From contig NZ_KB899636.1 in NCBI RefSeq assembly GCF_000378405.1, positions 775,883 to 827,896 on the forward strand: a stretch of DNA of 52,014 nucleotides. Reading direction: 5' to 3'. Within the stretch, counting starts at the first letter, position 1. Every line of letters begins with the position of its first letter. Below are positions 8,663-16,495 of this stretch, in pieces. Origin of the DNA: Succinimonas amylolytica DSM 2873. GTDB lineage: Bacteria > Pseudomonadota > Gammaproteobacteria > Enterobacterales > Succinivibrionaceae. Below the pieces are notes generated by a model. It had not been told where the DNA came from and made no database searches. It saw only the letters and a program-made list of their open reading frames with translations. Both the position numbers and the translations under genes were made by a program.

Positions 8663-9268
8663 TTGGATATTCGGTTAGAAAATATGAAATGGACAAGAGA
8701 GCCGAAGGAATACAAGATTGAATCCGACAGAATTGAAATCACGACAATTCCAAACACGGATTTATGGCAACAGACCTATTATCATTTTCGTAATGATAAT
8801 GCACCTGTGCTTCAAGTAGAGACCGAGGAAAAGTTCTTTTCATTTATCGTAAAGACAGAATTTACAGGAAGTAAACATCGCTTTGATCAGTGCGGTATCG
8901 TGATGTACCTTGATTCTGAGAATTGGCTGAAAGGCTCCGTGGAATATGAAAATGAAAACTTTCAGCATCTCGGCTCCGTTGTCACTAATCACGGATATTC
9001 TGATTGGGCGACAACGACAATTTCTGCAGATGTGAAGACTATGTGGTACAGATTCAGCCGCAGGGAGGATGACTATTGCATCGAATGCTCTACAGATGGC
9101 AATAATTACTCACAAATGAGGATCTGCCACATGTGGAAAGGAGGAGGAAAGATCTCCTTTGGTATATATGCCTGCAGTCCGGAGAATTCCTGTTTCAAAG
9201 CAGTATTTACGAATATGCAGATAACAGAGTGTGCGTGGAAAGCTCACGATGGCCAACAGCCTGATTAA
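8663..9268 (+). CDS. DUF1349 family protein (concanavalin-like beta-sandwich)
   Basis: 201 residues from a TTG at 8663, chosen because AAGGAG lies 6 nt before it. ATG at 8684 is the alternative, and a longer in-frame reading from 8567 lacks a site. The family signature is clear: MKWTREPKEY near the start, TDLWQQTYYHFRNDNAP, HRFDQCGIVMYLD, then GSVVTNHGYSDWATT and MRICHMWKGGG. DUF1349 proteins adopt a lectin/glucanase-like jelly roll of unproven function, occurring alone or beside carbohydrate genes. It is soluble with no signal peptide. Its neighbours here are mobile DNA, so it is probably cargo or a hitchhiker. The family call is firm; the function is unknown. Confidence 0.85.
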   Translation: MDIRLENMKWTREPKEYKIESDRIEITTIPNTDLWQQTYYHFRNDNAPVLQVETEEKFFSFIVKTEFTGSKHRFDQCGIVMYLDSENWLKGSVEYENENFQHLGSVVTNHGYSDWATTTISADVKTMWYRFSRREDDYCIECSTDGNNYSQMRICHMWKGGGKISFGIYACSPENSCFKAVFTNMQITECAWKAHDGQQPD

Positions 9269-9353
9269 AAATAAGGCAGTGCCGTAGTTCCTTACTGCGA
9301 CTAAGTTAATAAGGATCCTACGAGCCTATAAAATTAGAAGAAGTTAGGGCCCC

Positions 9354-9521
9354 TTATTTTTGCAACAGAGACAGTACAATCTCATTCTTTTGATTGGCAT
9401 TGACTAAAATGCTCGTTGATACCTGTTGGAGAATGCTCTGCCTTGTCATTTCAGCAGTTTCTGTTGTGTAGTCAGCATCCCTTATCCTGTTTCTCGCGTC
9501 ACGCAAATTTTCTGGTACATT
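9354..9521 (-). pseudogene. fliC: Flagellin C-terminal fragment, interrupted by an insertion sequence
   Basis: The minus strand encodes the last about 55 residues of a flagellin: DARNRIRDADYTTETAEM, then ILQQVSTSILVNANQ and VLSLLQ before a stop. This is the canonical D0/D1 C-terminal helix of FliC/FlaA proteins. The fragment is cut at 9522 by the left end of an insertion sequence. Beyond the right end of that element (11699 onward) the same frame continues only as a few residues (LQNIS-like) before a stop, so most of the gene was already gone. No hook, cap or chaperone gene is nearby. The fragment is non-functional. Confidence 0.85.
9517..9521. repeat. Target site duplication, left copy
   Basis: ACATT immediately outside the left end of the insertion sequence, matched by ACATT at 11699-11703 immediately outside the right end. 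A 5-bp duplication fits IS4/IS1634-type transposition. Confidence 0.75.
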
Positions 9522-11698
9522 TGTTAATTTCCAGAAAAACGGTAACTTTTCAGATTTATGGTTTATATATCTGGTATCGTTACCGCATTTAGTCATGTGT
9601 TAGTCAAACATAAATCATCTTCCGCAATACTTACGATTTGTTCTTGCGCGGGCCTCTTTTAACACCGGTATCACTCCGTAATTTGCGTGGTTTCGAATCT
9701 TTTGAACCCAAGGGCCTTCCTTTCTTGCGTTTAGGCTTCTCAACGTACTCTCCCCGAGCCTTGGCTTCAGCAATAGCTGCTTCACGGGCAAGTGTTGCCT
9801 TGTTCTTGCTGCCGAGCTGCCGGCCGCGTTTCCTTTTCTGAATCTTTCCTGCTTCCGGAAGTTTATGAACCGGGCTGTTAATCGTCTCCGTTTTTCTGCG
9901 AGTGTAATCTCTGGCAATTTCATCAAAGCTGTCCATGTTCATAGAGAACTCCTCAAAAAGATCTCTAGCCTTGACGGACATATCTCTGATAAACCGGTAG
10001 TTCCTGTTTTCAAGAAGCAGCAGTGTAATCCTGTCCATTTTCTGAATCATTTCATTGATATCAAGGGTCCTGTTCTGACAGGCCGTCATGATCGCATGTC
10101 TCAGAACAGTGGCAGCAAAGCAAATGGCGAATTTGGACATCATGGCCGCATCCGTATGCACTCTTGTCGTGTCAAAGCCTTCCTGGGATTTAAGAATCCG
10201 GTACTGTACTTCAGAAGCCATCCTCAGTGCATACAGATCGTAGGTTTTCCCCGCCCCGAAATCACGGGATGACAGCATTGAGAAGAACCCCTTGTCCCTG
10301 AGCGTTTTCCTCCACGCCTCATAATTACATACGACACTGAAGCTGCCGTCCGGATTCTTAACCGATTCCAGAAACGGCTTGAACTTTGAAGGGATACTCG
10401 GTTCCTTTCCTCCGGTGCAGTCTTTTTCCGCCTTTTTCATTGCCTCGCTCAGGGCCAGATTAAAGTCACCGCCCCTGTAGCAGCCCCTGACAGAGGAAAA
10501 GTACAGGTTGATTATCCCGGTATCAGGAGCTTTTTCCCATATTTGAGCTTCTTTCGATAAGCCATAGAGGTACTTTTTGTCAATGAGGCATTCAGGATTG
10601 AAAAACAGACGTTCTCCACAGTCGTTCAATACCGTCCTGTATCCTTTAATTTCTCCCGGAATCATAATGACAAAATCAAGTTCCAGCTCTCTGAGTGTTT
10701 TGACAACCTCGCTAGAGCAAAAGCCCCTGTCCAGAATAACCCCTTCCACGCCAAGTCCGTATCCTTTCAGGAAGTGAATGATCTTCTGAAATGCCTGAGC
10801 ATCTACTTTCCCGCCCGGATTGACAAAATATGAAACCGGCTCTCCGGTCTCAGCAGCAACGGCATAAATGCATCCGACGATAGTCTTTCCACTGTGAGAC
10901 TTGTTTTCGCCGTGTTCTGCGTAATCACTGTCTTGCATCTGGCAGTCATTGTTAGAACCATCAATGCAGAGCCAGACCTTCTCCAGCCCTGTTTTAACGC
11001 ATCTCTTAATCCAGAGTTCACGGAATTCGGTATGCATTTCCTCAGTAAGTCTGTAAGTGAAGATATTCGAAAGAGTGGCATCACTGAACAGCTCATTCGA
11101 GAAAATCACTTCCTTTCTCATTCTTTCCGGGAACATCTGGGTTACATCCCGGCGATCCAGAATCGAATACATGGAATAGTCCATAATGACATTGGCATAT
11201 TTCGGGCCATATGTGTCCTGAAGAACCTGGTAAAGCCCGTTTTTACAGGAAGCTCCGAGACACAATCCGTACATTCCGACGCACACTTCGTATCCTTTCG
11301 GATCGTTAAACTTTGAAAAAACCTGATCCCATATTTCCGGGTAAAGCTTGCGGTACATGTCATTGGGATGCATTGTGGTTTCCGAAGTAGCCACTCCGAT
11401 GACAGTTCTCTTCTTAGTCAAAGCATCCATCAGGTAAACCCTGGCATCGGAATGATTGATGTAAGCATCTTCCGGAATGGGTATTTCCGGGCGTTCCCTG
11501 TATACGTGACTCATTAATTATATATCCTAAATCTGATGTTACCAACAGGTATGATTAGATTGTAGAATATATAAATATATTTGTAAACTCATAAATGAGG
11601 AAAAAACCATTATTTTGCAAGGATTTGCAGCTTATTGCACCGGATATAACAATTAGCAATTTTAATTACCAATGTTACCGTTTTGGTGGAAATTAACG
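9522..11698 (-). mobile_element. Complete IS4/IS1634-like insertion sequence, 2177 bp
   Basis: The ends are defined by 24-nt terminal inverted repeats at 9523-9546 and 11674-11697. Reading inward, both begin GTTAATTTCCA and end AAAACGGTAAC, with two mismatches between them. A 5-bp ACATT duplication flanks the element on both sides. It carries one long transposase gene on the minus strand and otherwise only short non-coding ends. The intact repeats, intact reading frame and preserved duplication argue for a fairly recent insertion, and the element landed in a flagellin fragment. The family name comes from the transposase motifs; the exact subgroup is not certain. Confidence 0.85.
9631..11514 (-). 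CDS. IS4/IS1634-like DDE transposase
   Basis: 627 residues, apparently intact. The DDE residues read as CIDGSNND (D185), GVILDRGF (D262), and E435 in an MASEVQYRILKS segment that corresponds to the YxxRWxIE-type region of IS4 relatives. It is followed by TTRVHTD and a helical tail. The C-terminus has two AT-hook-like, very basic repeats (KRGRQLGSKNK and KKGRPLGSKDS) and ends in a further basic stretch. AGGA lies about 11 nt before the ATG. The gene fills nearly all of the surrounding element. Its product would bind the 24-nt ends and move the element by cut-and-paste. Confidence 0.9.
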   Translation of the reverse strand: MSHVYRERPEIPIPEDAYINHSDARVYLMDALTKKRTVIGVATSETTMHPNDMYRKLYPEIWDQVFSKFNDPKGYEVCVGMYGLCLGASCKNGLYQVLQDTYGPKYANVIMDYSMYSILDRRDVTQMFPERMRKEVIFSNELFSDATLSNIFTYRLTEEMHTEFRELWIKRCVKTGLEKVWLCIDGSNNDCQMQDSDYAEHGENKSHSGKTIVGCIYAVAAETGEPVSYFVNPGGKVDAQAFQKIIHFLKGYGLGVEGVILDRGFCSSEVVKTLRELELDFVIMIPGEIKGYRTVLNDCGERLFFNPECLIDKKYLYGLSKEAQIWEKAPDTGIINLYFSSVRGCYRGGDFNLALSEAMKKAEKDCTGGKEPSIPSKFKPFLESVKNPDGSFSVVCNYEAWRKTLRDKGFFSMLSSRDFGAGKTYDLYALRMASEVQYRILKSQEGFDTTRVHTDAAMMSKFAICFAATVLRHAIMTACQNRTLDINEMIQKMDRITLLLLENRNYRFIRDMSVKARDLFEEFSMNMDSFDEIARDYTRRKTETINSPVHKLPEAGKIQKRKRGRQLGSKNKATLAREAAIAEAKARGEYVEKPKRKKGRPLGSKDSKPRKLRSDTGVKRGPRKNKS

Positions 11699-11703
11699 AC
11701 ATT
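11699..11703. repeat. Target site duplication, right copy
   Basis: ACATT directly after the right end of the insertion sequence, identical to 9517-9521. Confidence 0.75.
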
Positions 11704-12044
11704 AAAAGAAATATTCTGGAGAGATTTTTAATTCTGTAGCATCGATTGTAAGCAAGAATCATAAAGAGAAAAATGCAAAGATGTTGGTGTATTGGGCTAT
11801 TGTTGCAAAGTACGGGCAGGAGAAAGGATTAGAACTTTATCGCCATATAAAACCTTTGTTATAAAAGCAGTGCCGGGGTAATCCCAGACACCGCTGACGA
11901 TTCTCTAAACTAAGACAGGCATTTTGGCTTTTCTATCTTGGTAACCTTGTGTTTCTCCTTCTGATTGAGTAATTTTCCTGAATGAGTGCGAAGCCATTTC
12001 TGCCTCAGTTCGTATTTTCTCCCGTTCCCTAAATTCCTCAGGTT
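11704..12044. other. Decayed coding DNA
   Basis: No intact gene. On the plus strand a short frame ending at 11864 encodes about 50 residues (with KMLVYWAIVAKYGQEKG near its end) before a stop; it looks like the C-terminus of an unidentified protein cut at its front. On the minus strand, 11905-12044 is an open frame that could extend the zinc-ribbon ORF by a -1 shift (see findings). Otherwise nothing is recognised. Confidence 0.4.
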
Positions 12045-12212
12045 CTATGCCTTCCCTTTTTTTGAGCAAGGCACGCAATAATCTTCCCTGGTTGGATCAA
12101 ACTTGTAAATTGAAGTTTCTCCGCAGATTGGGCATTTATAGATAACAGGATTCTTTGAAACGTCAATGCGGTAGGTTTTGCCATCTGGTGTGGTAAAATC
12201 GATGTAGAACAT
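12045..12212 (-). CDS. Small zinc-ribbon-like protein
   Basis: 55 residues, short enough to be overlooked. AGAGGA lies about 9 nt before the ATG on the minus strand. Two Cys pairs are visible: CPIC (C27, C30) and CVPC (C46, C49), the spacing of a small zinc ribbon, after a beta-rich front (MFYIDFTTPDGKTYRIDV). It ends at a TAG just after a run of seven A and three G. A -1 slip in that run would add about 50 residues of charged sequence. It may be a truncated or frameshifted remnant of a longer protein. No function can be assigned. Confidence 0.55.
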   Translation of the reverse strand: MFYIDFTTPDGKTYRIDVSKNPVIYKCPICGETSIYKFDPTREDYCVPCSKKGKA

Positions 12213-12760
12213 AGTGCGTAATCCTCTATTATTTTGCTGTTAGTATTTACGCTCTATGTGAAAGATATAGCAAGTGATTACTTAAAGACTACTTATCTAT
12301 CCTCTTATACGAACTGCGCGGATAGATGAAATTATAAGGATCTGGCAAAAACTAGGTTTCTCACGTCGAGACCGTAGTTTTACTATCGAGGGAGAAATAG
12401 AACTGCTCTGAAATCCCTTGAAATAAAATGGTTTGCGGAGTTTGATGCTTTTTTGAGTATGACAGTTTAACTAAAACTCTGATGTCCGGTTTTTGGGGGA
12501 CTAAAATTTTTCGTGTCCACCCACAGGGGTACAGTTTATGTTATAAGATTTTTAAGATGGTTCGAGGATTGGAGATCTGTCCAACCGACAGATTGGGGAA
12601 ATTTTTTCATTCTCAACGTAGGAAGCAGAGAAGGAGAAAACTCAAAAAGCAAACAAACTTTGACATTATGTAAGTCCGGAGTTTTTCAGGAGAAGATTCC
12701 GGTGGCAGAATTAACGAACGGTGAGCCGGAACAGTAACAGTGAAATTCCGGCTTTGCGCT
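12213..12760. other. Accessory-core boundary region containing repeat copy B
   Basis: 548 nt. The second 105-nt repeat is at 12362-12466 (listed separately). After it, 12482-12737 contains two overlapping plus-strand open frames of 63 and 74 codons with unconvincing composition and no recognised family; neither is called. An inverted repeat AGCCGGAA (12724-12731) / TTCCGGCT (12746-12753) sits just past the stop of the minus-strand Rrf2 gene and may help end its transcript. The junction between accessory and core DNA probably lies here. Confidence 0.45.
12362..12466 (+). repeat. 105-nt direct repeat, copy B
   Basis: Gap-free partner of 8312-8416, same orientation, 4050 nt to its right. Base changes are spread along the whole length, with conserved blocks at both ends. 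The sequence between the copies contains the DUF1349 gene, the flagellin fragment, the insertion sequence and the zinc-ribbon ORF. Confidence 0.8.
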
Positions 12761-13195
12761 TCAGATAATGTAGTCATTTCCGATAAGATTATTTTTGCGA
12801 TCCACAATATCCTGGATGGAGATACTTTCAAGATATTTTGTAATAACCTCCTGAAGTCCTGTCCATATGAATAGTGTGCAGTCTTCCCTTTCTTCTTCGT
12901 TCAAAGTATTGTCATTCGTAGATGATATGGGAGAGATGTTGTTTTCAGTAAGTTTCAGAATTTCGGCTACGGTGTATTGACTGGGGTTTTTGGACAGACG
13001 ATAGCCACCCTGTGTTCCCCGGTTGGCCTGAAGGATATCTGCTCTGTTTAGGGACGGAATGATCTGCTCCAGGTATTTTTTGGAGATGTTCTGTCTCCTT
13101 GCGATATCCTTAAGTGCTATAAAGCTGTTGTCATAATGTTCTGCCAGATCCACGAAAAATTGAATTGCATATCTTCCTTTGGTTGAAATCTTCAT
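12761..13195 (-). CDS. Rrf2-family transcriptional regulator
   Basis: 144 residues from the ATG at 13195, with TTGGAG 6-8 nt upstream; the longer in-frame start at 13315 lacks a site and is not conserved in the family. It begins MKISTKGRYAIQFFVDLA, the hallmark Rrf2/IscR start. The winged helix continues with IARRQNISKKYLEQIIP and a wing GTQGGYRLS. IscR and NsrR bind an iron-sulfur cluster with three closely spaced Cys near residues 92-106. Here only one Cys is present in that region (EDCTLF), so a cluster-free, CymR-like mode is more likely. It is divergent from an exported flavodoxin, which is its probable target. Confidence 0.88.
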   Translation of the reverse strand: MKISTKGRYAIQFFVDLAEHYDNSFIALKDIARRQNISKKYLEQIIPSLNRADILQANRGTQGGYRLSKNPSQYTVAEILKLTENNISPISSTNDNTLNEEEREDCTLFIWTGLQEVITKYLESISIQDIVDRKNNLIGNDYII

Positions 13196-13392
13196 ATACA
13201 CTCCAAAATTCTGATTTATCAAAGGTGTTTCAGTAGGGTTGTGGCTCATGTCCCCTGCCAATGGTGCTTTGTTTGCTTTAAAAGATATTATAACAGTCTT
13301 ACTTGCTAACAGCATTACGGAAAGTTCATCTGATTATTTGTACTTTTCCGGTATACTAGCAACAGTTAATTTTTGTGAGAAGTGTAGGGAGA

Positions 13393-13950
13393 ATGAGAAA
13401 CATGCTTAAACAGATGTCGGCAGGGCTTGTAACATGTCTGTATTTAGGGATGGCTACCCTATCTCAGGCCTCAGAAAACGATACGCTGGTGGTGTATTTT
13501 TCAGCATCCGGAAGAACTGAGACCGCGGCCATGACTATTGCCGGAGAACTGAAGGCTGCTACCTTTGCCATTAATCCGACAATTCCGTATTCGGTAAAGG
13601 ATCTGGATTATCGGAACCCGGAAAGTCGGTCATCCAGAGAGCACAGGGATTCTGCTTTGAGACCGGATTATTCAGGGGAGGTGGCAGAATGGGATAAGTA
13701 CGAAACTGTTTATATTGGTTATCCCATCTGGTGGGGAGAAGCTCCCAATATTGTTTACACCTTTGTTGAGAAGCATGATTTTGCTGGAAAAACTGTCATC
13801 ACGTTTTCAACTTCTGGAAGCAGCGAGCACGGTGCCAGTGGTGATCATCTGGCAGAAAAAGCCGGAGCAGGAAACTGGAAGACTGGAAAACGTTTTTCAA
13901 GCACTGTGAACACCTCGGAGATTAGAAGGTGGATTAAGGAAAGCAGATAG
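13393..13950 (+). CDS. Exported flavodoxin-like protein
   Basis: About 185 residues. The start is ambiguous: ATG at 13393 or 13402, with AGGGAGA overlapping the first. A signal peptide is visible (MLKQMSAGLVTCLYLGMATLSQA, cut before SEN). The mature part is a short-chain flavodoxin: LVVYFSASGRTE forms the phosphate-binding loop, then YIGYPIWWGEAP and ITFSTSGSSEHG follow at the FMN-contacting loops. Exported flavodoxin-like proteins of this type occur in anaerobic bacteria and probably move electrons in the periplasm. It is divergent from an Rrf2 regulator, suggesting redox or stress control. The family call is firm; the substrate is unknown. Confidence 0.82.
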   Translation: MRNMLKQMSAGLVTCLYLGMATLSQASENDTLVVYFSASGRTETAAMTIAGELKAATFAINPTIPYSVKDLDYRNPESRSSREHRDSALRPDYSGEVAEWDKYETVYIGYPIWWGEAPNIVYTFVEKHDFAGKTVITFSTSGSSEHGASGDHLAEKAGAGNWKTGKRFSSTVNTSEIRRWIKESR

Positions 13951-14043
13951 TTTATCTCTTTATGCAGATATCCGGAATTCATTTTTTTTCCGTCTCTAAA
14001 AGAATGCTTTTCGTTTTTTTTCTATCTGGGAAATTTTGTTTTA

Positions 14044-14068
14044 AAAACACTGACTGTATCAGTGTTTT
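14044..14068. terminator. Inverted repeat between flavodoxin gene and relA
   Basis: AAAACACTGA / TCAGTGTTTT, a perfect 10-bp stem with a 5-nt loop, about 95 nt after the flavodoxin stop. It is preceded by T's and followed by A's, so it could serve as a weak terminator or an operator ahead of relA. Confidence 0.5.
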
Positions 14069-14172
14069 AAAAATGAAAATGTAATAGAATCGCCAGATGA
14101 TGGGCTTTTTCAGGAGGCTTTTCCGGTTCTCGTTTCCGGATTCTCCGCCGTGTTACGAACAAGGGAGCGTTC

Positions 14173-16416
14173 ATGGTAGCAGTAAGAACTAACCATGTCG
14201 GCCAGGACTTTGATTTAAAGGTATGGGCCAGAGGCCTTCATATAAAAGACTCGGATCGCGATGAAATTCTTAAGGTGTTCGCCTATTGTCACGATCATAT
14301 GCCGGAAACTCTGGCGGAAGAAGAAAAACTGGCTAAGAGAGCTGCAGAAATAGTTGGTATTCTTCTGACACTTCATATGGATCTTGATACCTATAAGTCA
14401 GCTATTCTCTATCCCCATCTTGAAGAGCATTTTTTTACTCTTGAGGAAGCCAACAGAGATTTTGGTCCCCGTATTTCTAGAATCCTGCATGGTGTCAAGG
14501 ATATGGAGGCCATTAATTTTATGCATAACCTCTCTTCCGGGGCGATGGTTTCTAATGAGCAGGTTGATACCATAAGACGGATGCTGATTGCCATGATTGA
14601 AGATGTACGTGCCGTGGTAATCAAGCTGTCGGAAAGGATTGCGGTTCTTCGCGAAAGCAAGAACATGGATGAGGAAATTAAAGTGCTTTTGGCCAAGGAG
14701 AGTGCCAATATTTACGCTCCTTTGGCTAATCGTTTGGGGATCGGGCAGCTTAAATGGGAACTGGAAGATCTTTCCTTCAGATATCTCCAGCCGGAAACCT
14801 ACAGACAGATTGCCAGTCTTTTGGATGAGAAGAGGATTGACCGGGAAAACTATATCAACAATTTCGTCGAGGAGCTGTCCCAGGCGTTGAAAAGAGCAGG
14901 AGTTGAGGCTTCTGTATACGGTCGTCCCAAGCATATCTACAGCATTTGGCGCAAAATGCAGAAAAAGCATCTGGCTTTTTCCCAGCTTTATGATGTCAGG
15001 GCAGTACGAGTGATTGTTAAGCATGTTCGTGATTGCTATGCCGCCCTGGGGATTGTTCATACTCGTTATCATTTGATTCAGAGAGAGTTTGACGACTATA
15101 TAGCAAATCCGAAACCCAACGGATATCAGTCCATTCATACCGTAGTTCTGGGGCCAGAAGGAAAGGCGGTGGAAATTCAGATTCGTTCTGAAAGCATGCA
15201 TAAGAATGCCGAACTGGGAGTAGCTGCCCACTGGAAATACAAGGAGGGGGATACCCAGGGAATTAATTCCGAGTATGAAAAACGGATTGCCTGGCTCAGA
15301 AAGATTCTGTCCTGGCAGGAAAATATGATGGAATCCGGAGCGATAGTCGAAGACTTTAAAAATCAGGTATTTGAAGATCGGGTTTATGTATTCACGCCAA
15401 AGGGTGATGTGGTGGATTTGCCGGCAGGCGCCACGCCACTGGACATGGCCTATCAGATTCATACTGCTTTGGGACACCGTTGCACCGGAGCTAAAGTTGG
15501 CGGCAGTATCGTGCCTTTTACTTACCGGCTTCAGACCGGAGATCAGGTTGAAATTATCACACAGAAGGAAGAAAACCCAAGTCGGGACTGGATGAATCCT
15601 TCATATGGATATATTGCTACCAGCAAGGCCCGCAATAAAATTGCGGCCTGGTTTAAGAGACAGGATCGAGACAAGAATATTGAAGAAGGCCGGGCGCTTT
15701 TACAGAAATCTATGGAACAGCACGGGATCAAGCTTGAAAGATCCGAAATTCCGGAGCTTCTGAATGAGGTTCTTAACAAATACAATGCCCGGGATCATAA
15801 GGATATCTATGCCAAACTTGGATCCGGAGATATTCGCATTAATCAGCTGATGAATTTTCTTGAGGAAAAATTCAAGGAAAAATATGATGCGCCGGACAAT
15901 ACAGAAGAGCTTCAGAAAACTATTGAACAGAACCAGCAGCAGTGGCTTAACAGTGCCAGGCAGGCCAAGGGGAAGAGCCAGGTTATGGTTAACGGAGTGG
16001 GTAATCTGGTTACTCACATGGCCAGATGCTGTCATCCGGTGAGAGGAGATGACATTGTTGGTTTTATTACTCACAGCGGCATAACAATTCATCGGAGAGG
16101 CTGCGATCAGCTTAAGCTTATGGTGCAGAAGAGTCCGGAGCGTCTGGTGGAGGCTGAGTGGGGGGAGAACTATTCTCAGGGGTATGCGGTAACGATAGTT
16201 ATCGAGGCTAACGACCGATCTGGGCTGCTTAGGGATATCACCACCATTATAGCGAACGAGAGAATCAACGTGCTGGGGGTGTCTTCCAGTTCCAATACCA
16301 GAATGCAGATGGCTAAAATAATTATCAGGATGGAAGTTTATAACATCAATGATCTGACCAGAACCCTGTCCCGTCTTAATCAGATGCCGGATGTTATATC
16401 GGCAAGAAGAGAATAA
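14173..16416 (+). CDS. relA: GTP pyrophosphokinase RelA, (p)ppGpp synthetase I
   Basis: 747 residues, close to the usual 744. It transfers pyrophosphate from ATP to GDP/GTP on ribosomes that carry uncharged tRNA, starting the stringent response. The N-terminal hydrolase-like domain (about 1-190) lacks the HD..ED metal motif, as in RelA and unlike SpoT. The synthetase domain has KHIYSIWRKM, then E-F-D-D at 305-308 (the RelA-type ExDD signature), then NGYQSIH. A TGS domain starts near VYVFTPKGDVVDLPAGATPLD, then an MARCCHP zinc-finger segment and a C-terminal ACT domain. GGGAG is about 8 nt before the ATG. It lies upstream of pyrG-eno as in other gammaproteobacteria, though gltS and a small gene intervene. 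Confidence 0.97.
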   Translation: MVAVRTNHVGQDFDLKVWARGLHIKDSDRDEILKVFAYCHDHMPETLAEEEKLAKRAAEIVGILLTLHMDLDTYKSAILYPHLEEHFFTLEEANRDFGPRISRILHGVKDMEAINFMHNLSSGAMVSNEQVDTIRRMLIAMIEDVRAVVIKLSERIAVLRESKNMDEEIKVLLAKESANIYAPLANRLGIGQLKWELEDLSFRYLQPETYRQIASLLDEKRIDRENYINNFVEELSQALKRAGVEASVYGRPKHIYSIWRKMQKKHLAFSQLYDVRAVRVIVKHVRDCYAALGIVHTRYHLIQREFDDYIANPKPNGYQSIHTVVLGPEGKAVEIQIRSESMHKNAELGVAAHWKYKEGDTQGINSEYEKRIAWLRKILSWQENMMESGAIVEDFKNQVFEDRVYVFTPKGDVVDLPAGATPLDMAYQIHTALGHRCTGAKVGGSIVPFTYRLQTGDQVEIITQKEENPSRDWMNPSYGYIATSKARNKIAAWFKRQDRDKNIEEGRALLQKSMEQHGIKLERSEIPELLNEVLNKYNARDHKDIYAKLGSGDIRINQLMNFLEEKFKEKYDAPDNTEELQKTIEQNQQQWLNSARQAKGKSQVMVNGVGNLVTHMARCCHPVRGDDIVGFITHSGITIHRRGCDQLKLMVQKSPERLVEAEWGENYSQGYAVTIVIEANDRSGLLRDITTIIANERINVLGVSSSSNTRMQMAKIIIRMEVYNINDLTRTLSRLNQMPDVISARRE

Positions 16417-16495
16417 CCTGGGCACCTTCCTGTCTGATTGGGGCTGTCTCCAGATATGCTCTCTCGGAATGTCAGGGCCATTTCGAGGATTGTGG

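Noticed and set aside
8312-12466. The direct repeats as attL and attR of the serine recombinases
   Set aside because: Serine-integrase att hybrids share only a very short core, not 105 nt at 82%, and the recombinase genes lie outside the repeats.
12482-12737. Two overlapping plus-strand open frames of 63 and 74 codons
   Set aside because: Unconvincing composition, no recognised family, no good start site; they lie in the boundary region between accessory and core DNA.
14398-15477. Long open frame antisense to relA (about 359 codons)
   Set aside because: Exact shadow of a certain gene; low-complexity composition, no family motifs and no ribosome binding site. Similar shadows antisense to alaS (31816-33018) and pyrG (19177-19914) rejected for the same reason.
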